NCBI GenBank assembly: GCA_026214975.1
Contig: JAOBSW010000274.1
Coordinates: 1 to 64,000, forward strand
DNA length: 64,000 bases
Source: Gentiana macrophylla
Lineage: Eukaryota > Streptophyta > Magnoliopsida > Gentianales > Gentianaceae
Direction: 5' to 3'
This document shows, piece by piece, positions 1-12,469 of the stretch. How positions within the stretch are numbered: the first letter of the stretch is position 1; every line of letters begins with the position of its first letter. The position numbers were made by a program, and so were the translations under genes. The notes beneath the pieces are model-generated. The model worked only from the letters and a program-made list of their open reading frames with translations, was not told the origin of the DNA and made no database searches.

Positions 1-422
1 TGTGGACAATATGAGATCTATGACCTGGGTATGTTTTTACTTTGGGTGGTTCCATTGGTAAGTTGAAGGCAACTTTACTGAGTCTGATGACATTATCTAT
101 TATCAAGTAGAGTACATGAACCGAAGGGAAGCAACAAATGAAGCAATCTGGTTAAAGGGGCTAGTCAATGATCCGAGAGCTTCATCAAGATCAAGCCCAT
201 GGTGTATTGTGATGATCTTAGTGCAATATGTTTGGCTAAGGATCAGGTTCATCATAAGAGAACCAAGCACGTTGATGTTAGGTATCATTTTCTAAGAAAT
301 GAGATGAGGTTAAAGTGGAGAAGATCGGCACTGATGTGAACCCTGCTGATATGTTCACTAAACCAGTTCCAAGGGGCAAGTTTCAGTTGTGTCTGGACTT
401 CCTGAATATCCAAAGTTGTTAA
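1..422 (+). pseudogene. Ty1/copia pol remnant: C-terminal RNase H
   Basis: Broken reading frame of a Ty1/copia polyprotein, RNase H end only. Readable stretches are EAIWLKGLV, then a CDDLSAICLAKD block, then KHVDVRYHFLR and NPADMFTKPVPRGKF, the usual end of copia RNase H, closing with a stop at 420-422. Frameshifts separate the blocks, so nothing is expressed as an intact protein. The element enters from the left of the window, so reverse transcriptase and the 5' LTR are outside it. The 3' LTR should follow. Confidence 0.85.
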
Positions 423-429
423 TCTGAAT

Positions 430-1065
430 CTGGGAATACTCAGCTGATGTTTGGGGTCTGCTGAGGTATTCAAATCTGAAGACAAAGATGAAATCTGGCA
501 CTTGGTTGTGCATCTGGTCAGTTTGCATGAAGTTGAAGTCAATGTGGAGATTTGTAATGGTGACTTAAACTATACTACCGAGTTTGGTTTCTTCGAGTGT
601 GGCATTCAAAGCAAAGTATGTGGAAATTGTGGTGATCGAGAGAGCATGAAGCATCTGCCGAATCGGTGTTCGTTGAGACAAGCAGAGAGTTGATCGATCA
701 AGCTAAAGCTGCGTCTGCAGTATACAGCGTATCAAGCAGAGTGAAGTCGATGGTTCACAGACTTAAGGAACACGCCTGCATGGTTTCCTAATTCGGTGAA
801 GTTACTTCGCGGGGTATTTCGAGTCATTTCTTGGGTTGCTCGATTAGTCGGTTAGCGTTGGATTCCCAAGGCTATAAATACCGCTTTGTAATACATGTAA
901 TTGTAACTTTCGGTGATAATAAAATATCCTCGCTTATCCGTGGAGTAGTCGGCGATATAGCCGGAAACCACGCGTTAAATCTGTGTTCTTCTTGTTTTTG
1001 TATTTACTTGCTTGTTTATCTTTTATCTTTACTCACAATCACCATCACTTCTTGATCGATCCGTC
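430..1065 (+). mobile_element. Probable 3' LTR of the copia remnant
   Basis: The non-coding stretch directly after the copia stop codon is where a 3' LTR is expected. It contains a TATA-like GCTATAAATA at 871-880 and a following stretch rich in T and CTT, as in Tork-like LTRs. Exact LTR ends were not found, and the partner LTR lies outside the window. Small ORFs at 451-693 and 831-1055 have no recognisable product. Confidence 0.45.
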
Positions 1066-1313
1066 ATATGAGTATATCATGCAATGTAAGATATTTCCTT
1101 TGTTTTATGTTCCTTTTATATCTTTTAGTTGTATGGCATTACAATTCTAGTAACTTTTATGGTTTTCACTGAGTCTCTTTAGCTTCCGTTTGCTTAACTC
1201 GATACTGACGATGTAGAGGCTACTACGATAATGTTGAATTTATTTAATGTTATATGTGCGAACGCTCTTTTTCGATAAGGACTCGGTATCCGGAAACAAA
1301 GGCGTTACAATCA
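1066..1313 (+). mobile_element. 3' end fragment of gypsy-type LTR (family A)
   Basis: The last 170 bases match the end of the full LTR at 1845-3960. Shared landmarks are AGCTTCCG followed by TTGCTT, AGAGGCT, a TTTATTTAAT stretch, GAACGCTCT, CTCGGTATCCGG and the terminal GGCGTTACA. It is truncated on the left. It sits in the same orientation as the full copy, with a copia fragment between them. Confidence 0.7.
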
Positions 1314-1844
1314 CCTAAAAATGTATCACCAGCTAACGAGAGTCAATTTACAGTTGAGAATGTGAGTTCTCAGTCTAGCTTTGAGCCAAATTCAACATCT
1401 GTTTCACAACCAATTCCTTATCATCCTATGAAAACCGGTTCAAGAAGTGGCATTAATTTTTAAACCTTATAAGTCCATTCCACACAAATCAAGTCCTAAT
1501 TCTTCATGGTGTCCTTTTTGAGCAAGTTAAAGTTAACTTTTTGAGTCACTAATTAAGTATCCCTGGTTATATTGGTGCCTTTAGGCTACAAATGTTGACT
1601 TGAGGTTTTCAGCAGTCAGTTGTTGACTTGTCTTGTTGTTCATATTCAATCTTGATAAACCCCTACTATATGTACATGTGTATGTAAATGACATACAATT
1701 AACATGCATGCAACTCTCAACCACCACTGCACTGGTTAGGAAGTTTATCCAAATCGTCGAACTCAAGGTTCGCTCTGACGAACTCGGTTCCCATGACTCG
1801 ATCGTTCTTTGGAATAGAAGCATATAAAAATCCAGATGGTCACG
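1314..1844 (+). pseudogene. Copia pol fragment: integrase-RT linker and damaged RT
   Basis: The open stretch to 1463 ends in YHPMKTGSRSGI, which resembles the HPM-TRSK-GI motif upstream of copia reverse transcriptase. At about 1660-1720 a second frame reads LLYVHVYVNDIQLT, which looks like the RT active-site block YVDDI with D changed to N. The catalytic core between them is missing. The fragment lies between two family A LTR copies, so the copia copy was probably broken by gypsy insertion. The assignment of the second block is tentative. Confidence 0.5.
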
Positions 1845-3960
1845 TGTAACATCCCGACTTTTCATAAAAAAGTAAAATAGTAATTATGACCTAATTATTA
1901 TTTGTCTTTTATTTAATTAAAATAGAGTTAAGTAAAAGTTTTGGAAAGTAATTATAAGGAAAAAGGGATTTAGCTAATTAATTAATGGAATTAATTGTTG
2001 GCTATTTAAGGAAAATAATCCCAAAATCTCTTATAATTTTATCACGCCATTTAAAAAAGAAAGAGGAGAAACGACGACAAACATGAAGAACAACGCTTGA
2101 GATGCCTGGAACGAAGACTTCAACCGTGTGGTCATCCATTCATCGTTTCAAGATGATGCAGTGGACAAAAGTGATCACCGCAACGTAACGCAACTTTGGA
2201 AAACAAAATCTCCTAATTCGTAAGTTTTCGTTTTAGCCCTACTTTTGGTAACCGCCGAGTTCGATTCTTCCAAAATTCACATCTTTCAACTGTAGCTCGC
2301 TTTCAGTTGACCATGAGTAGTCAAAATGATCGTCTTGGAGCATAGATTATTCTAAAAATAGTTTCACAGCAAGTAATCCGGGTAATCTTCAGTTTTACAC
2401 ACGTTTTGCAGTTCGGTTTTTACAAAAATAGGATTTTAGGGCTTACTTGTTGAGAAAGTAGGTTTTGGGTTTGAGGATCAAGAGTGGTAGAAGTCACTTG
2501 GCGTTTTTCTTTGAGGATTTTTTGAAATTAAGGTAAGAGACTCTTTCTAATGAATAATTATAGTTTTATAATGTTTAGGTTAAGTTTGGTATAGGTTGGT
2601 GGTTAGACATCATGTTTATGTGTAGCTATTGTCTATGATATGCTATAGGATGTTTAGAACATTCTTGATGCTGTTTTTCTGAGTATTTTTTATGTTGAAT
2701 ATGTTTGGAATTGGGTAGAAGGTGTTAAAGTGCAAAAAGGTCAAGTTAGCGCTTTTCTGTGTGCAATGCGCACGCATTCAGCCCAGTTTGGGAAAAGTGT
2801 GGTTTTTAGCCACGAGATGAGTTTTAAATATTAATTCTTGATTTAATAACATTAAATGAACATGAACAAGCCTTGATTGAGTTTCTGATGCATTTAGTTC
2901 TGGCACCGAATGTACTCTTCAAGGGAGTTGAAATTCGGGACCGTCGGAAGAGCATGAAAGAGCTTGTGCTTTGATGAACTAGAGTTTTTCAATGTCTGTG
3001 TAATTGCTAGGCCTTGTCCGTGTCTTGTGGTCTAGGAAAGAGAGAAGTAGGTGTGAGGGAGCTTATGTGAAAATACTTAGGTGGCTAGTTAACAACAAAT
3101 AATAAATACATACTTGCATAGTAATAAGCTTAAACGTCATGTCACTTTTGGTTTAAGGCACATGTCAATATCGGCTATGTGACTCGTCGACTAGGTGGAC
3201 AACTCTGCGACCGACTAGCGGCCAAATGGAGGGGACTCCACCGGACGTGTATGCATACTTGGGGATACCGGGACCAACAAAGCAAGTCACTATCGGATGG
3301 CACCATCTCGTGGTGGAAACATCTCGCGTGTTGCCCTTGAAAGTGTCGACGTAACCAAGATAAGCTAAGCTAGAAACGTATAGTCATGACATGTTGATGG
3401 ACATGAAGTGAATCCTAGATTGAGTCGGTCTCATAAAGATAATTTAACAATAATCACAATAATAACCTTTTTGTTGTAGAACTTAGTTATTAATTAGCTT
3501 CTCACTTTTACTAAGTACTTTGTACTTACCACCTTTGCATTTTCTTTTGTATGCATTATGGGGTGAGAAGACGAACATGTTGATCAAGAGTAGTCGACGG
3601 CTTGATGACGTTGATGCCTTGAATATGCTTTTAGTTTATTTCCTTGTAAAGGTTGTATTAAACTAGTTGTATTATTTTTTTCAGACTTGTTGTACCTTCT
3701 TTTAGCCTTGTTGTAACTTTTGGAAATTCATTGCTTTGTAAGGATCCATGTTGTAAGTCACCTCTTTCTATCTTTAATATAGATGCATATATTCTTAGTA
3801 GCATTTATGTTTTTACCCAGTCTTTTTAGCTTCCGCTTGCTTTTATTTGATACGACGACGCAGAGGCTTGCGTGATAATATTAGATTTATTTAATACTAT
3901 ACGCGCGATGAACGCTCTCTTCTGGATAAGGGCTCGGTATCCGGGAGCTGGGGCGTTACG
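1845..3960 (+). mobile_element. Solo LTR of a Ty3/gypsy element (family A), 2.1 kb
   Basis: Starts TGTAACATCCCGACTTTTCAT and ends GGTATCCGGGAGCTGGGGCGTTAC, with the same ends as the minus-strand copy at 19154-23361. No coding sequence and no second LTR lies beside it, so it reads as a solo LTR left by recombination. The minus-strand copy is flanked by a polypurine tract and the TCGTCCTCGAAAC motif common upstream of chromovirus 3' LTRs, which is the basis for the Ty3/gypsy (Tekay/Del-like) call. No clear target duplication was found. No gene is visible inside. Confidence 0.7.
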
Positions 3961-4396
3961 ATCTGTTTTTGTCTCACCAAAATTATAAAACCAAGTTCAA
4001 CTCCAATGGTACCGGGAAACATTGTCTTCCTAATCAAGGCATACCACCGACTTGATTTTTGTCTATTTTTGTCTCACGTGAATTTTTGTGCCACCGCCCG
4101 CACCCCCTCGATTTCTCCACATTCATGCTTCCATATTCGAATCAAAATACATCATTTGATCATATCAAATAAGCGCAATGAAAATTCAAACAATATTTAA
4201 CTAAACTAAATAAATCAAACAATATTCAACGAGAAATATATATATATATATATATATACCTTCCGTGAATTTGCATTGAATATATAGTAAGCATCATCTT
4301 ACGGTTTGTATCTTCTCGCGATGGCTAGTGGACACCAAACCCAAGTTCTTGATTTCTTGCTTGAATCTGGCTGGAGAAAAAACCTATTTTTTCAGA
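3961..4396. other. Non-coding, LTR-derived flank
   Basis: No gene seen. A TA-repeat of about 20 bases lies at 4238-4258. Bases 4300-4395 (CGATGGCTAGTGGACACC and following) resemble 28590-28690 next to the second TRIM, so both TRIMs sit beside pieces of one older repeat family. Confidence 0.4.
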
Positions 4397-4897
4397 TGCG
4401 CCCTGGACCCGGTCTCAGTAGTGCTAAATAGTCATAAATGTCCGGCCAACCGCTTAGACCGCCGTCCTCGCAGTGTCTAAAAGGGCTAACCCGAGTTGAC
4501 AAGATATTTATGTCTCACACTTATATAGGGGTGAGCATTATCTTATTTTACCGATGTGGGACTTTACATTCTTCCCCCCTTATAAGGGACTGGCGTCCTC
4601 GCCAGGCGGCCAAAGCCCAGTCCTGGATCGTCCCTACCAGATAACTAGAGGCCATCCTTACACCGTCTTCTTGTACGGTGCGGCGCATAGTTCCGTCGAT
4701 AGTCGGCTCGATACCGATTCATAACGCCCCTGCACTTCGGGCCTGGTAGCGCTTAAATGAGTCATAAATGTCCGGTCAACCGGCAGACCGCCGTCCTCGC
4801 TGGTCTAAAAGGGCTAACCCGAGTTGACAAGATATTTATGTCTCACACTTATATAGTGGGTGAGCATTCTCTTATTTTACCGATGTGGGACTTTACA
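4397..4897 (-). mobile_element. TRIM retrotransposon, copy 1 (two LTRs, no coding)
   Basis: Two direct repeats of about 172-176 bases (4397-4568 and 4722-4897) flank about 153 bases. Read on the minus strand, each LTR begins TGTAAAGTCCCACATCGG. The 5' LTR is followed by a degenerate initiator-Met tRNA primer site (TCGGTATCGAGCC against TGGTATCAGAGCC). The internal part ends in a polypurine tract, AAGGGGGGAAGAA, just before the 3' LTR. These are the parts of a terminal-repeat retrotransposon in miniature; no protein is encoded. The left LTR is more decayed. Confidence 0.8.
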
Positions 4898-5363
4898 TTT
4901 TCTCCTCCTGTGATAAAGAAAAGAAAAACAAAATTTCTCATTTTTAGCGCGAGAGAGGGTAGACAATATGTCTAAGAAGGTGGTGGAGAACTTTCTTCTT
5001 ATTATAGTGTTAACTCTAAGTCACACATAATGTAAACACAATAAAAGTTTTCCTTAATTTTAGTTCTTTTGTCAGAAACACAAATTTTAGAATGGTCATG
5101 GTGTAAATATTCTATTTGGTGCATCATAATCGATAAGAATTTTTGTAATTAAAATGGGTTTCTACCTTGAAAAATAAACCATCAATCAATGGTGTTGAAA
5201 TGGATAACTTAATGATTCAAAACTTGCTTCTGGACACACTAAAATTAGTGGGAAGGAAAAGATTTTTTTTTGAAAGGATTGATTTATTTTTAGCAACCCC
5301 TAACTACAACATTAATCTCCCATTTGCTTGAACCTCTTGTGTGCCAAGTCTTTTATCATATTG
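4898..5363. other. Non-coding AT-rich spacer
   Basis: No gene or RNA seen. The first 20 bases (TTTTCTCCTCCTG) resemble another TRIM polypurine tract in reverse, so a further TRIM unit may once have continued here. Confidence 0.35.
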
Positions 5364-6212
5364 TAAGAGTATTGCCCAATAAGATAATAATATATTTTTA
5401 TTTTAATAAAATTAATATTTTTAATCTTTTCATTTGCTTATATTATGCATTTGAATGAACACTTCAAGAATATCCCCCAAAGGATACATTATGTAATCAT
5501 AAAACTCGGTGCATATGAGTTATGTAAATGAGAATTGAGTTTATGGTGAACTACCCTAAATATGGAGTCTATGGTGAAATTGGTTTAATTTCGGGATCAA
5601 ACCACCATTAGTGTCCTAGAACACTAAGAGTGTAACCGCTTTGATTTGGGTAAATGCCTGTTAGACACCTTAATGGTTGCACTTATATGTAAAGAGTTTA
5701 TGTAGGACTTGGCCAATTCGATAGTATGATCTTGTACTAAGTTCATGACGAGAGAATCTAATTATTTCTCTTAGGATTAAATCCATAAGTGGACATCTTG
5801 TTATTCAATCCGATTCTCTCATTATGAACTTAATACGAGATCATAATATCGAATCAGTCAAGTCCTACGTAAACTTTTCACATATAAGTGCAACCAATTA
5901 TAAGGCGTCTAACACCGACGGCTCAGATTACGTCGTCACACCGCAAGTGTTTCAGGCACTAATAGTGGTTTGAATGTAAGATCCCGGACCTTAGTTAATT
6001 CACCATGGACTCAATGTTTAGGAAGTTCACCATAAACTCAATCATCACGCAATAACTCTTATTAATTGAGTTTTATGGTCAATGAGAGCTTTTAAGGTTT
6101 TCTAACAAAGTGTCATTTATATCTATGCAATTAGGCAAAACCAATATCGAAGAAAAATTTACTTTTATTTAATAAAAAAATACATTATTGTCTTTTTAGG
6201 GACAATTCCTAA
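5364..6212. mobile_element. Foldback element: near-complete 850 bp palindrome
   Basis: The two halves are inverted copies of each other over about 420 bases. Outer arms pair ATTGCCCAATAAGATAATAA (left) with the complement of the right end. Inner arms pair TTGAGTTTATGGTGAAC, GGTTGCACTTATATGT and GAGAGAATC with their complements. The turn lies near 5785-5795. No protein is encoded. The ends (TTAGGAATTGTCCC on the minus strand) look LTR-like, so it may be two head-to-head LTRs or a foldback MITE. Confidence 0.65.
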
Positions 6213-6645
6213 CAATGGAATATCTCAAAAATGCTTGACTAATGTACCCTTTAACTCCGTGTTATCTACGAAACAAACATGAAACCCAGTGTACACCAAA
6301 ATACCAAAATATGCTATAATACTACTCAAATACTATTAAAATGTGAAACATTACCTAATTAAATATTACTAACAATGCATCATATTTAGAATATTTGCAC
6401 ATAAGTGATGATTTATATCCGAATCGCCATAATCATCAAGCATAGAGAACTTGCATCGAGATACTCTTAACGGATTATCTATGACATACGATTTCAAATA
6501 TCACATTTTCGAATTTACACAATTTCTATCAATATAAAATGCTTGATTCTTTATTTTCTAGAATTTGGATGGATGTGATAAACATACGAAAATTTTACAA
6601 ATCAATTTATTTTTCTTAAATCTGAATGTTGAGATTTCTAAAATA
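6213..6645. other. Non-coding AT-rich spacer, repeated near 18.3 kb
   Basis: No gene seen. Bases 6530-6645 (including AAATCTGAATGTTGA) resemble 18270-18440, so this is an older dispersed repeat. Confidence 0.4.
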
Positions 6646-6766
6646 TACTACATCCGTCTCAAAATGTAAGTCTGTATAAACTTTTTCACATGATTAATAA
6701 AATGATTAAATGACATTAATTTTAATGGTAAAACTCTAGAATACCATGACTTTCATTAATGTAATA

Positions 6767-7309
6767 CTTCATCCGTTCCGAAATAACTGATGCAGTTGCC
6801 AAAAATACGCATATTAAGAAGGTGGGTTAATGTTTTAATTTGAATGCCAAAATAACTAAAAAAAAACCCTTAGTCTATAATTAATACTATATCCGTCCCA
6901 AAATATAAGTCATTCTAGGAGTTTTTACACGGATTAAGAAAGTGGTTGAATGTCATAAATTTGAAGGTTAAAAGTCTAAAATACCCTCTGACTATCATTA
7001 ATGCAATAGTGGTTAAGTAATGAAACGTGGTTGAATTGATAATAAATTAGGGGTAAGATAGAGAAAGAAACAATAAATGTTGCATTGATATGTAGAATGA
7101 CTTATATTGTAGAACAAATCAAAAAGTGTAGAATGACTTGTATTTTGGGACGGAGGTAGTACAATGTTGTATTTATTTTCTCACTCGTTAATAAATAAGG
7201 ATAGATTTAAGAAAAACACAATAAATGTTGTACTGGAAATGTAACTGACTCAATTATTTTAGAACAAATCTTTTTGACAATTGTCTCAGTTATTTCAAAA
7301 CGAATGGAG
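6767..7309. mobile_element. Stowaway-like MITE, middle layer
   Basis: Inverted ends CTTCATCCGTTCCGAAATAA and the complement of CTCCATTCGTTTTGAAATAA with TA on both sides. It lies inside the outer MITE and is itself split by the inner one. Confidence 0.7.
6887..7159. mobile_element. Stowaway-like MITE, inner layer
   Basis: A 273 base element with inverted ends CTATATCCGTCCCAAAATA and the complement of CTACCTCCGTCCCAAAATA, flanked by TA. It is the last to have inserted. Confidence 0.75.
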
Positions 7310-7459
7310 TAGTTGTAAAGTTTATGAATGTATAATAAATTAGGGATAAAAGTAATAAAAGTGTATTAAATGCTTCATTTGTATTTTAAATTGATTTATA
7401 TTGTGGGATAAATTCAAAAAATTAAACGGATTTACATTTACAACGGAGGTAGTAGTTTT

Positions 7460-7674
7460 TAAAGCATTTAAATTAACAACTGCATCTCGTTTCATTTAGC
7501 AAGACTATTTATCTTCCAACCACCAACTAATATACAACTACACTTTAAGAATATCTCTTGAATGTCTTGCTTCATTAAAGTAGCAACAAACTCTTTATTA
7601 CAATGCTAACTACTTTGTCAAACAATGAAGGCCCTATGCTAAAAAGGGCCAAAGCCGATTAGTAGGACGGGTCG
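7460..7674. repeat. Dispersed repeat shared with 17.0-17.75 kb
   Basis: The segment around 7530-7625 (AATATCTCTTGAATGTCTTGC, then TTCATTAAAGTAGCAAC) reads like 17030-17075 continued at 17707-17745. The second copy is interrupted by two MITEs. No coding capacity seen. Confidence 0.45.
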
Positions 7675-7899
7675 GGTTGGTCTAAACATGGCCAAATGCA
7701 TGAACCGAATTAATCGCCGTTCACTGAAACCGGCGGTTTAAGCTTCGAGAATCGGCGGTTCAACGGTTTACATGGTTTCCTTTCCGGTTCAAATGACGGT
7801 TCGAGATCACGTTTTTAAAATTATTAATAATTTTATTTTACATTTTCATATAATACTTATTCTTTTCACTACAATAACAAATTACTATTAATTAAATTT

Positions 7900-10010
7900 G
7901 AATGAAATATAAAATAACCAAAACGAATGTTTTTCATTCGGTTTTAAATATAAGTTGATTATAAATGTTGTTTCATTAAATACAATATTAATATTGTTTT
8001 TTTATATGTAAATTATGTTATTTTTTCAACGCCAGACCTGAAATTCGGTTACTACGTATCTTTTATATATAATCATGTTGAGACGACACATATAAAATCA
8101 AATCAACGTAGTTCTTATGGTTTTTTAGTCTTTTATAGTTTTTTATAGGTTTCTAGTTTTTTTTTTATAGTTTTTATTTTTTATTTTTTATAGTTTATAT
8201 ACTTTTTTTCATAGTATTTTATAGTTTGTTATAGTTTTTTAGTCGGTTTTAAGTATAAGTTGATTAAAAATTGTTTTATTAAATATTACGTGAGACATAT
8301 TGTGTTATTTTTAGGTGGGTTCTATTTGGACTTCCACTTTACTACTTGCACTACATTAATGAATATTTTTCGGGTTAAAAACGTCATTCACACTAGTGTT
8401 CTTTAGTAGCATACCAACGTCGAGTCACGCGACGTTGGTATGCCACTAGAACACCGATGAAAAAGTCATGGATCGACGTTCTAAGATTTAACACTTTTTT
8501 ATATAGGAACGTCGGCAGATGGTGTTCTTTTGTGGAACACCAACGCCATCGTGGATCGACGTTGGTGTTCCACAAGGAATACCGATGATCGACTTCCTAT
8601 ATAAAAATCATGTGGTGCCCAGTAATTTTTTATAGTACAAGTAGTAAGTGGAGTGCAAATAGTAAATAGGGGGTCCAAATAGAACCCCCCTATTTTTATT
8701 ATATGTAAATTATGTTATTAACGCCATACCGAAATTCGGTTGTTTACGTATTTTTTATATGTAATCGTGTCGTATACGACGCACACATATAAAAATCAAA
8801 GCGAATGTAGTTCTTATAGCTTTTTCTGTGTCTTTTATAGTTTTTTTTTAAAGGTTTTATAGTTTTCTTATTGTTTTTTTTTTTTTATAGTTTATATACT
8901 TTTTTCATAGTATTTTATAGTTTCCTATAGTTTTTTTAGTCGGTTTTAGGTAAAAGTTGATTAAAAATGTTGTTTTATTAAATATTGCGTGAGATATATT
9001 GTGTTATTTTTCTTATATGTAAATTATGTTATTAACGCTTGTATCGGAAATTCTGGTTGCTTTACGTATCTTTTTATATATAATCATGTCAGATGACGCA
9101 CACATATAAAACAATCAAAGCGAATGTAGTTATTATAGTTTTATTTAGTCTTTTATAGGTTTTTTTATTTTTTTTATAGTCTTTTATTGTTTTTTTATAG
9201 TTTATATATTTTTTTCATAGTATTTTATAGTTTTTTTAGTCGGTTTTACGTATAAGTTGATTAAAAATGTTGTTTTATTAAATATATGTGAGATATGTTG
9301 TGTTATTTTTCTTATATATAAATTATGTTATTAACGCTTGTACCGGAAATTCGGTTGCATACGTATCTTTCATATGTAATCGTGTCGGAGGCACGACACA
9401 TATAAAAAATTCAAAGCGAACGTAGTTCTTTTTTTTTTTTTTTAGTCTTTTATAGGTTTTTATACTTTTTTTTTAGTTTTTTTTTTTAATACTTTATATA
9501 CTTTTTTATAGTGTTTTATTGTTTCTTATAGTTTTTTTAGTCGGTTTAAGTATAAGTTGGTTAAAAATGTTGTTTTATTAAATATTATGTGAGATATATT
9601 GTGTTTATATATGTGAGTCTTTTTTATATGTTTTTATAATATTTACATTTTTTTTTATTGTTTTTATGTTTTTTTTATTGTTTTTGTAGTCTTTTATATT
9701 ATTTTTATGATTGTTTTTAGGTTTTTATAGTTTTTATAGGTTTTTTTAAATAGTTTTTATAGTTTTTTCATACTATTTCTTATAGTTGTTTATAATTTTT
9801 TTGAGGTTTGTATAGTGTTCTTATGGTTTTTTTTATAGGTTTATATAGTTTTTTTAATAGTTTTGTTGTAGTCTTTTATAGTCTTTTATAGGTTTTTATA
9901 GTTTGTATAGGTTTTATAGTTCTTTATGGTTTTTTTATAGGTTTTTTTAATAGTTTTTAATAGTTGTTTATAGTTTTTTATAGTCTTTTATAGTTTTTTT
10001 ATAAATTGTA
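7900..10010. repeat. T-rich TTTTATAG repeat block inside the hAT element
   Basis: Hundreds of bases of degenerate TTTTTATAG units, plus about four larger units of roughly 300 bases, each carrying GTTGATTAAAAATGTTG, TGTGTTATTTT, TAAATTATGTTATTAACG and CACATATAAAA. They begin near 7930, 8700, 8990 and 9290. The block lies between the left end and the end of the transposase gene. No gene seen. Confidence 0.75.
8314..8690. mobile_element. Hairpin MITE nested in the hAT element
   Basis: Inverted ends GGTGGGTTCTATTTGGAC and the complement of GGGGGGTTCTATTTGGAC, flanked by an 8 bp duplication TATTTTTA (8306-8313 and 8691-8698). The uninterrupted neighbour repeats of the host element show the empty site. 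Inside are two strong stem-loops: GCATACCAACGTCG with CGACGTTGGTATGC, and GGAACACCAACG with CGTTGGTGTTCC. No coding. Confidence 0.8.
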
Positions 10011-10035
10011 ACAAATATATAAGTAAGATATAAAT

Positions 10036-12469
10036 TGCGTACCTTTAATCTTCAAAATTATCGATGTTGATAATTCGGGCGCTTGCTCCTCATGTAGTTT
10101 CAGTGTCACCGACTTCGAACTGTGACTCATCTTCTGACGTAATGTCTTGCATCCTCTTCTCGGCTCTTACCCAATCTTGACAACACATTTGCTTCTCTAA
10201 AGTGGTGGGATGGTTTAACATCTTCTATTTGTAAGCACATTTCTGCCATGTCAAAGCTCATTCAAAAGTGACGGTCGAAAGCAGGCAACATAAAAACTCT
10301 GCCGCCATCATTGCTTGCCTTTGGATAATCTTTAGCATGTCTCTTCCACCACTTCAATAAGTCGAAGTCATAATCATAGGTACCGGTTTGTGGACTTCAA
10401 ATGCAAAGTGTTTAAATATTTGGTTATCTCTCAGACGTTGATCGGATGACGCCTGTCTCTCCTTCTCATCGTTTCAAATTCATTTTATACAAAACTTTTT
10501 GAATTCCCCGTAGAACACCTGCAGGGTTAATAGAAACACTTGTGGATGGATTGGGAACCGCGTCGTTTCTCATTCCATACATACTCTCATATTCAACATA
10601 CACAGTGTTTAATAATTTCAAGTCTATCTACTTCAACTGTATAATCTTCCGGGAGCACATTATGATCATCATACAAAGCATCATAGTAAGCACTTAGCAT
10701 GGGGATACACCTACTAGTCTTAAACGAGGGTCGAGATAGAACAAATGAGATAAGTGTTAGGAATACGCAACATGTACTTATTCTATTTCTCCTTCATCGG
10801 CCTAAAATATTGAAATAATGCGGGGGTCATGTTCCAAGGTTTGGAACTAAATCAGATTATTTCTACACTAGCAAAGCTATACGTGTTGTGGCTTGATAAC
10901 ATCTTGAAAACAATTCAGTAATTTTTATGAATACTTCAAAAACATCCATCAGTTTCTTGCATCCAGTCCAAATATGGGGAAACAAACGATATTCGCTCGC
11001 TCAATGTTCATTTAAAAAAGCACAAAAATTATTTTTAATTTTGTTTGTTTTTTTCCAAAGATCATAAGTGGTGTTCCACCTATGCGGTACATCTTGCGGC
11101 GATTTGATGAGCATGATGACCTTTCTCTTTAAGATATTTATACCACTTATTAACAAGAGTATTTCTACCTAACACATGTGCAATCTAAGATTTTATCGCA
11201 TTAATATTATAGTCAAAAACTTTGAGATATTAAAAATATGGCATAAGCATCTAACATGAAAAATTTACCGCTACAAAGAGGTTCACAATTTTGGGATAAC
11301 TCGGGAATAGAAGCAGTGTTGTTTGAAGCATTGTCAAATGCAATAGTTTAAACCTTATATTTTAAATCGTATTCGTTAAAAATATCAACTAATAAAGATG
11401 CAACATTAGAAGCATTATGAGTTTCGTTAAATAAACGAAAAGCAATGAACCTTTTTTGGACAATCCAATTGTTGTCAATCCAGTGACACGACACGCCCAA
11501 ATAATAATTGTTGGTCCTCCTATCCTCCCAAATATCGGCACATGCACATACTCGGAATTTATTTGTCTTCAAACTTTATATTATAATATTTTGTCGTTTA
11601 ATAAAAAAAAATTGAAATCCCTAGTGAACGTTGCACGAGGGATACGAGTAAAAGCCGGTTGCAAAGCCCCTTGTACGTAACTTTCGAAAAGAGGATTCTC
11701 GGGAAAGCTAAAAGGAAGACCCATCCCCGCAACAAGATCCGTGGTTAGATCTCTACAATTATTACGAGTGTAAATAAAAAGTGGAGAAGTGTTAACCTCC
11801 GCTGGAGCTCAGCATGTTTAGCTGGGTTTGAGATGCGTTGTCTTCCAATTTTTCCGGGTGTTTACTTATCATGTGATTCCGCATTGATCCGTAACCACCA
11901 CCCGCTTTAAATTTGTATTTAGTGCCACAGAATTTGCACACCCCGTAGAAAAACTTTTTGGGGTTAGCTAATGCTAATTCATCAGTCCTAGGAACCTTTG
12001 TGAAAAATTCCGCAAAATGTTTTTCGATTTTAACTTTTTTTCTTGTGCTCCTTCTGGGGTACTTTCATCACCCTCTAAATCAACTGACTCGGGAGTAGGA
12101 CCTGCACTAGCACGACGCGGTGTTCTTACTGTCCCACGACTCCCACCACGTCCTTGTCTAGCTAGGACGGGAAGCAGTCAGAAATACATCATCATCATCA
12201 TCAACGTCGGCTTCATTATCTTCACATTCGTTAAGGTTGATGTTAAAATTTTCAGTTTGAGACATTATATCGTCGTAACGACTATCAAAATCATGAGGAT
12301 TGAAATCTAAAGGTGTCTTGAATTGAGAAATTGAAATGTGACTACCGGTGACAGGGTTTGTAAAATGTTGTACCACGGGTCTATAGCCACCAACATTACT
12401 GACTCTGGCTGTGTCATCATGGAAAGTAACATTTTGATTGCCTTGTGATGATTCATCTCTTCTTGACAT
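10036..12469 (-). pseudogene. hAT transposase (Ac/Zaba type), degenerate
   Basis: Read from 12469 down, an acidic N-terminal region (MSRRDESSQGNQNVT onward) is followed at about 11945-11860 by a BED zinc finger, CKFCGTKYKF ... RNHMISKH. Near 11350-11572 is the catalytic-core block CADIWEDRRTNNYYLGVSCHW with the following HWIDNNWIVQKR, then FDNASNNTASI. Near 10360 WWKRHAKDYP and then QDWVRAEKRMQD belong to the hAT C-terminal dimerisation region. Many stops and frameshifts separate the blocks. Family role: cut-and-paste transposase binding the element ends. Confidence 0.88.

Larger units (their letters stand above)
6648..7452. mobile_element. Stowaway-like MITE, outer layer
   Basis: Inverted ends CTACATCCGTCTCAAAATG on the left and the complement of CTACCTCCGTTGTAAATG on the right, flanked by TA. 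This is the Tc1/mariner-type (Stowaway) end pattern. It is split by two later MITE insertions of the same end type; the outer copy alone is about 260 bases. Confidence 0.7.
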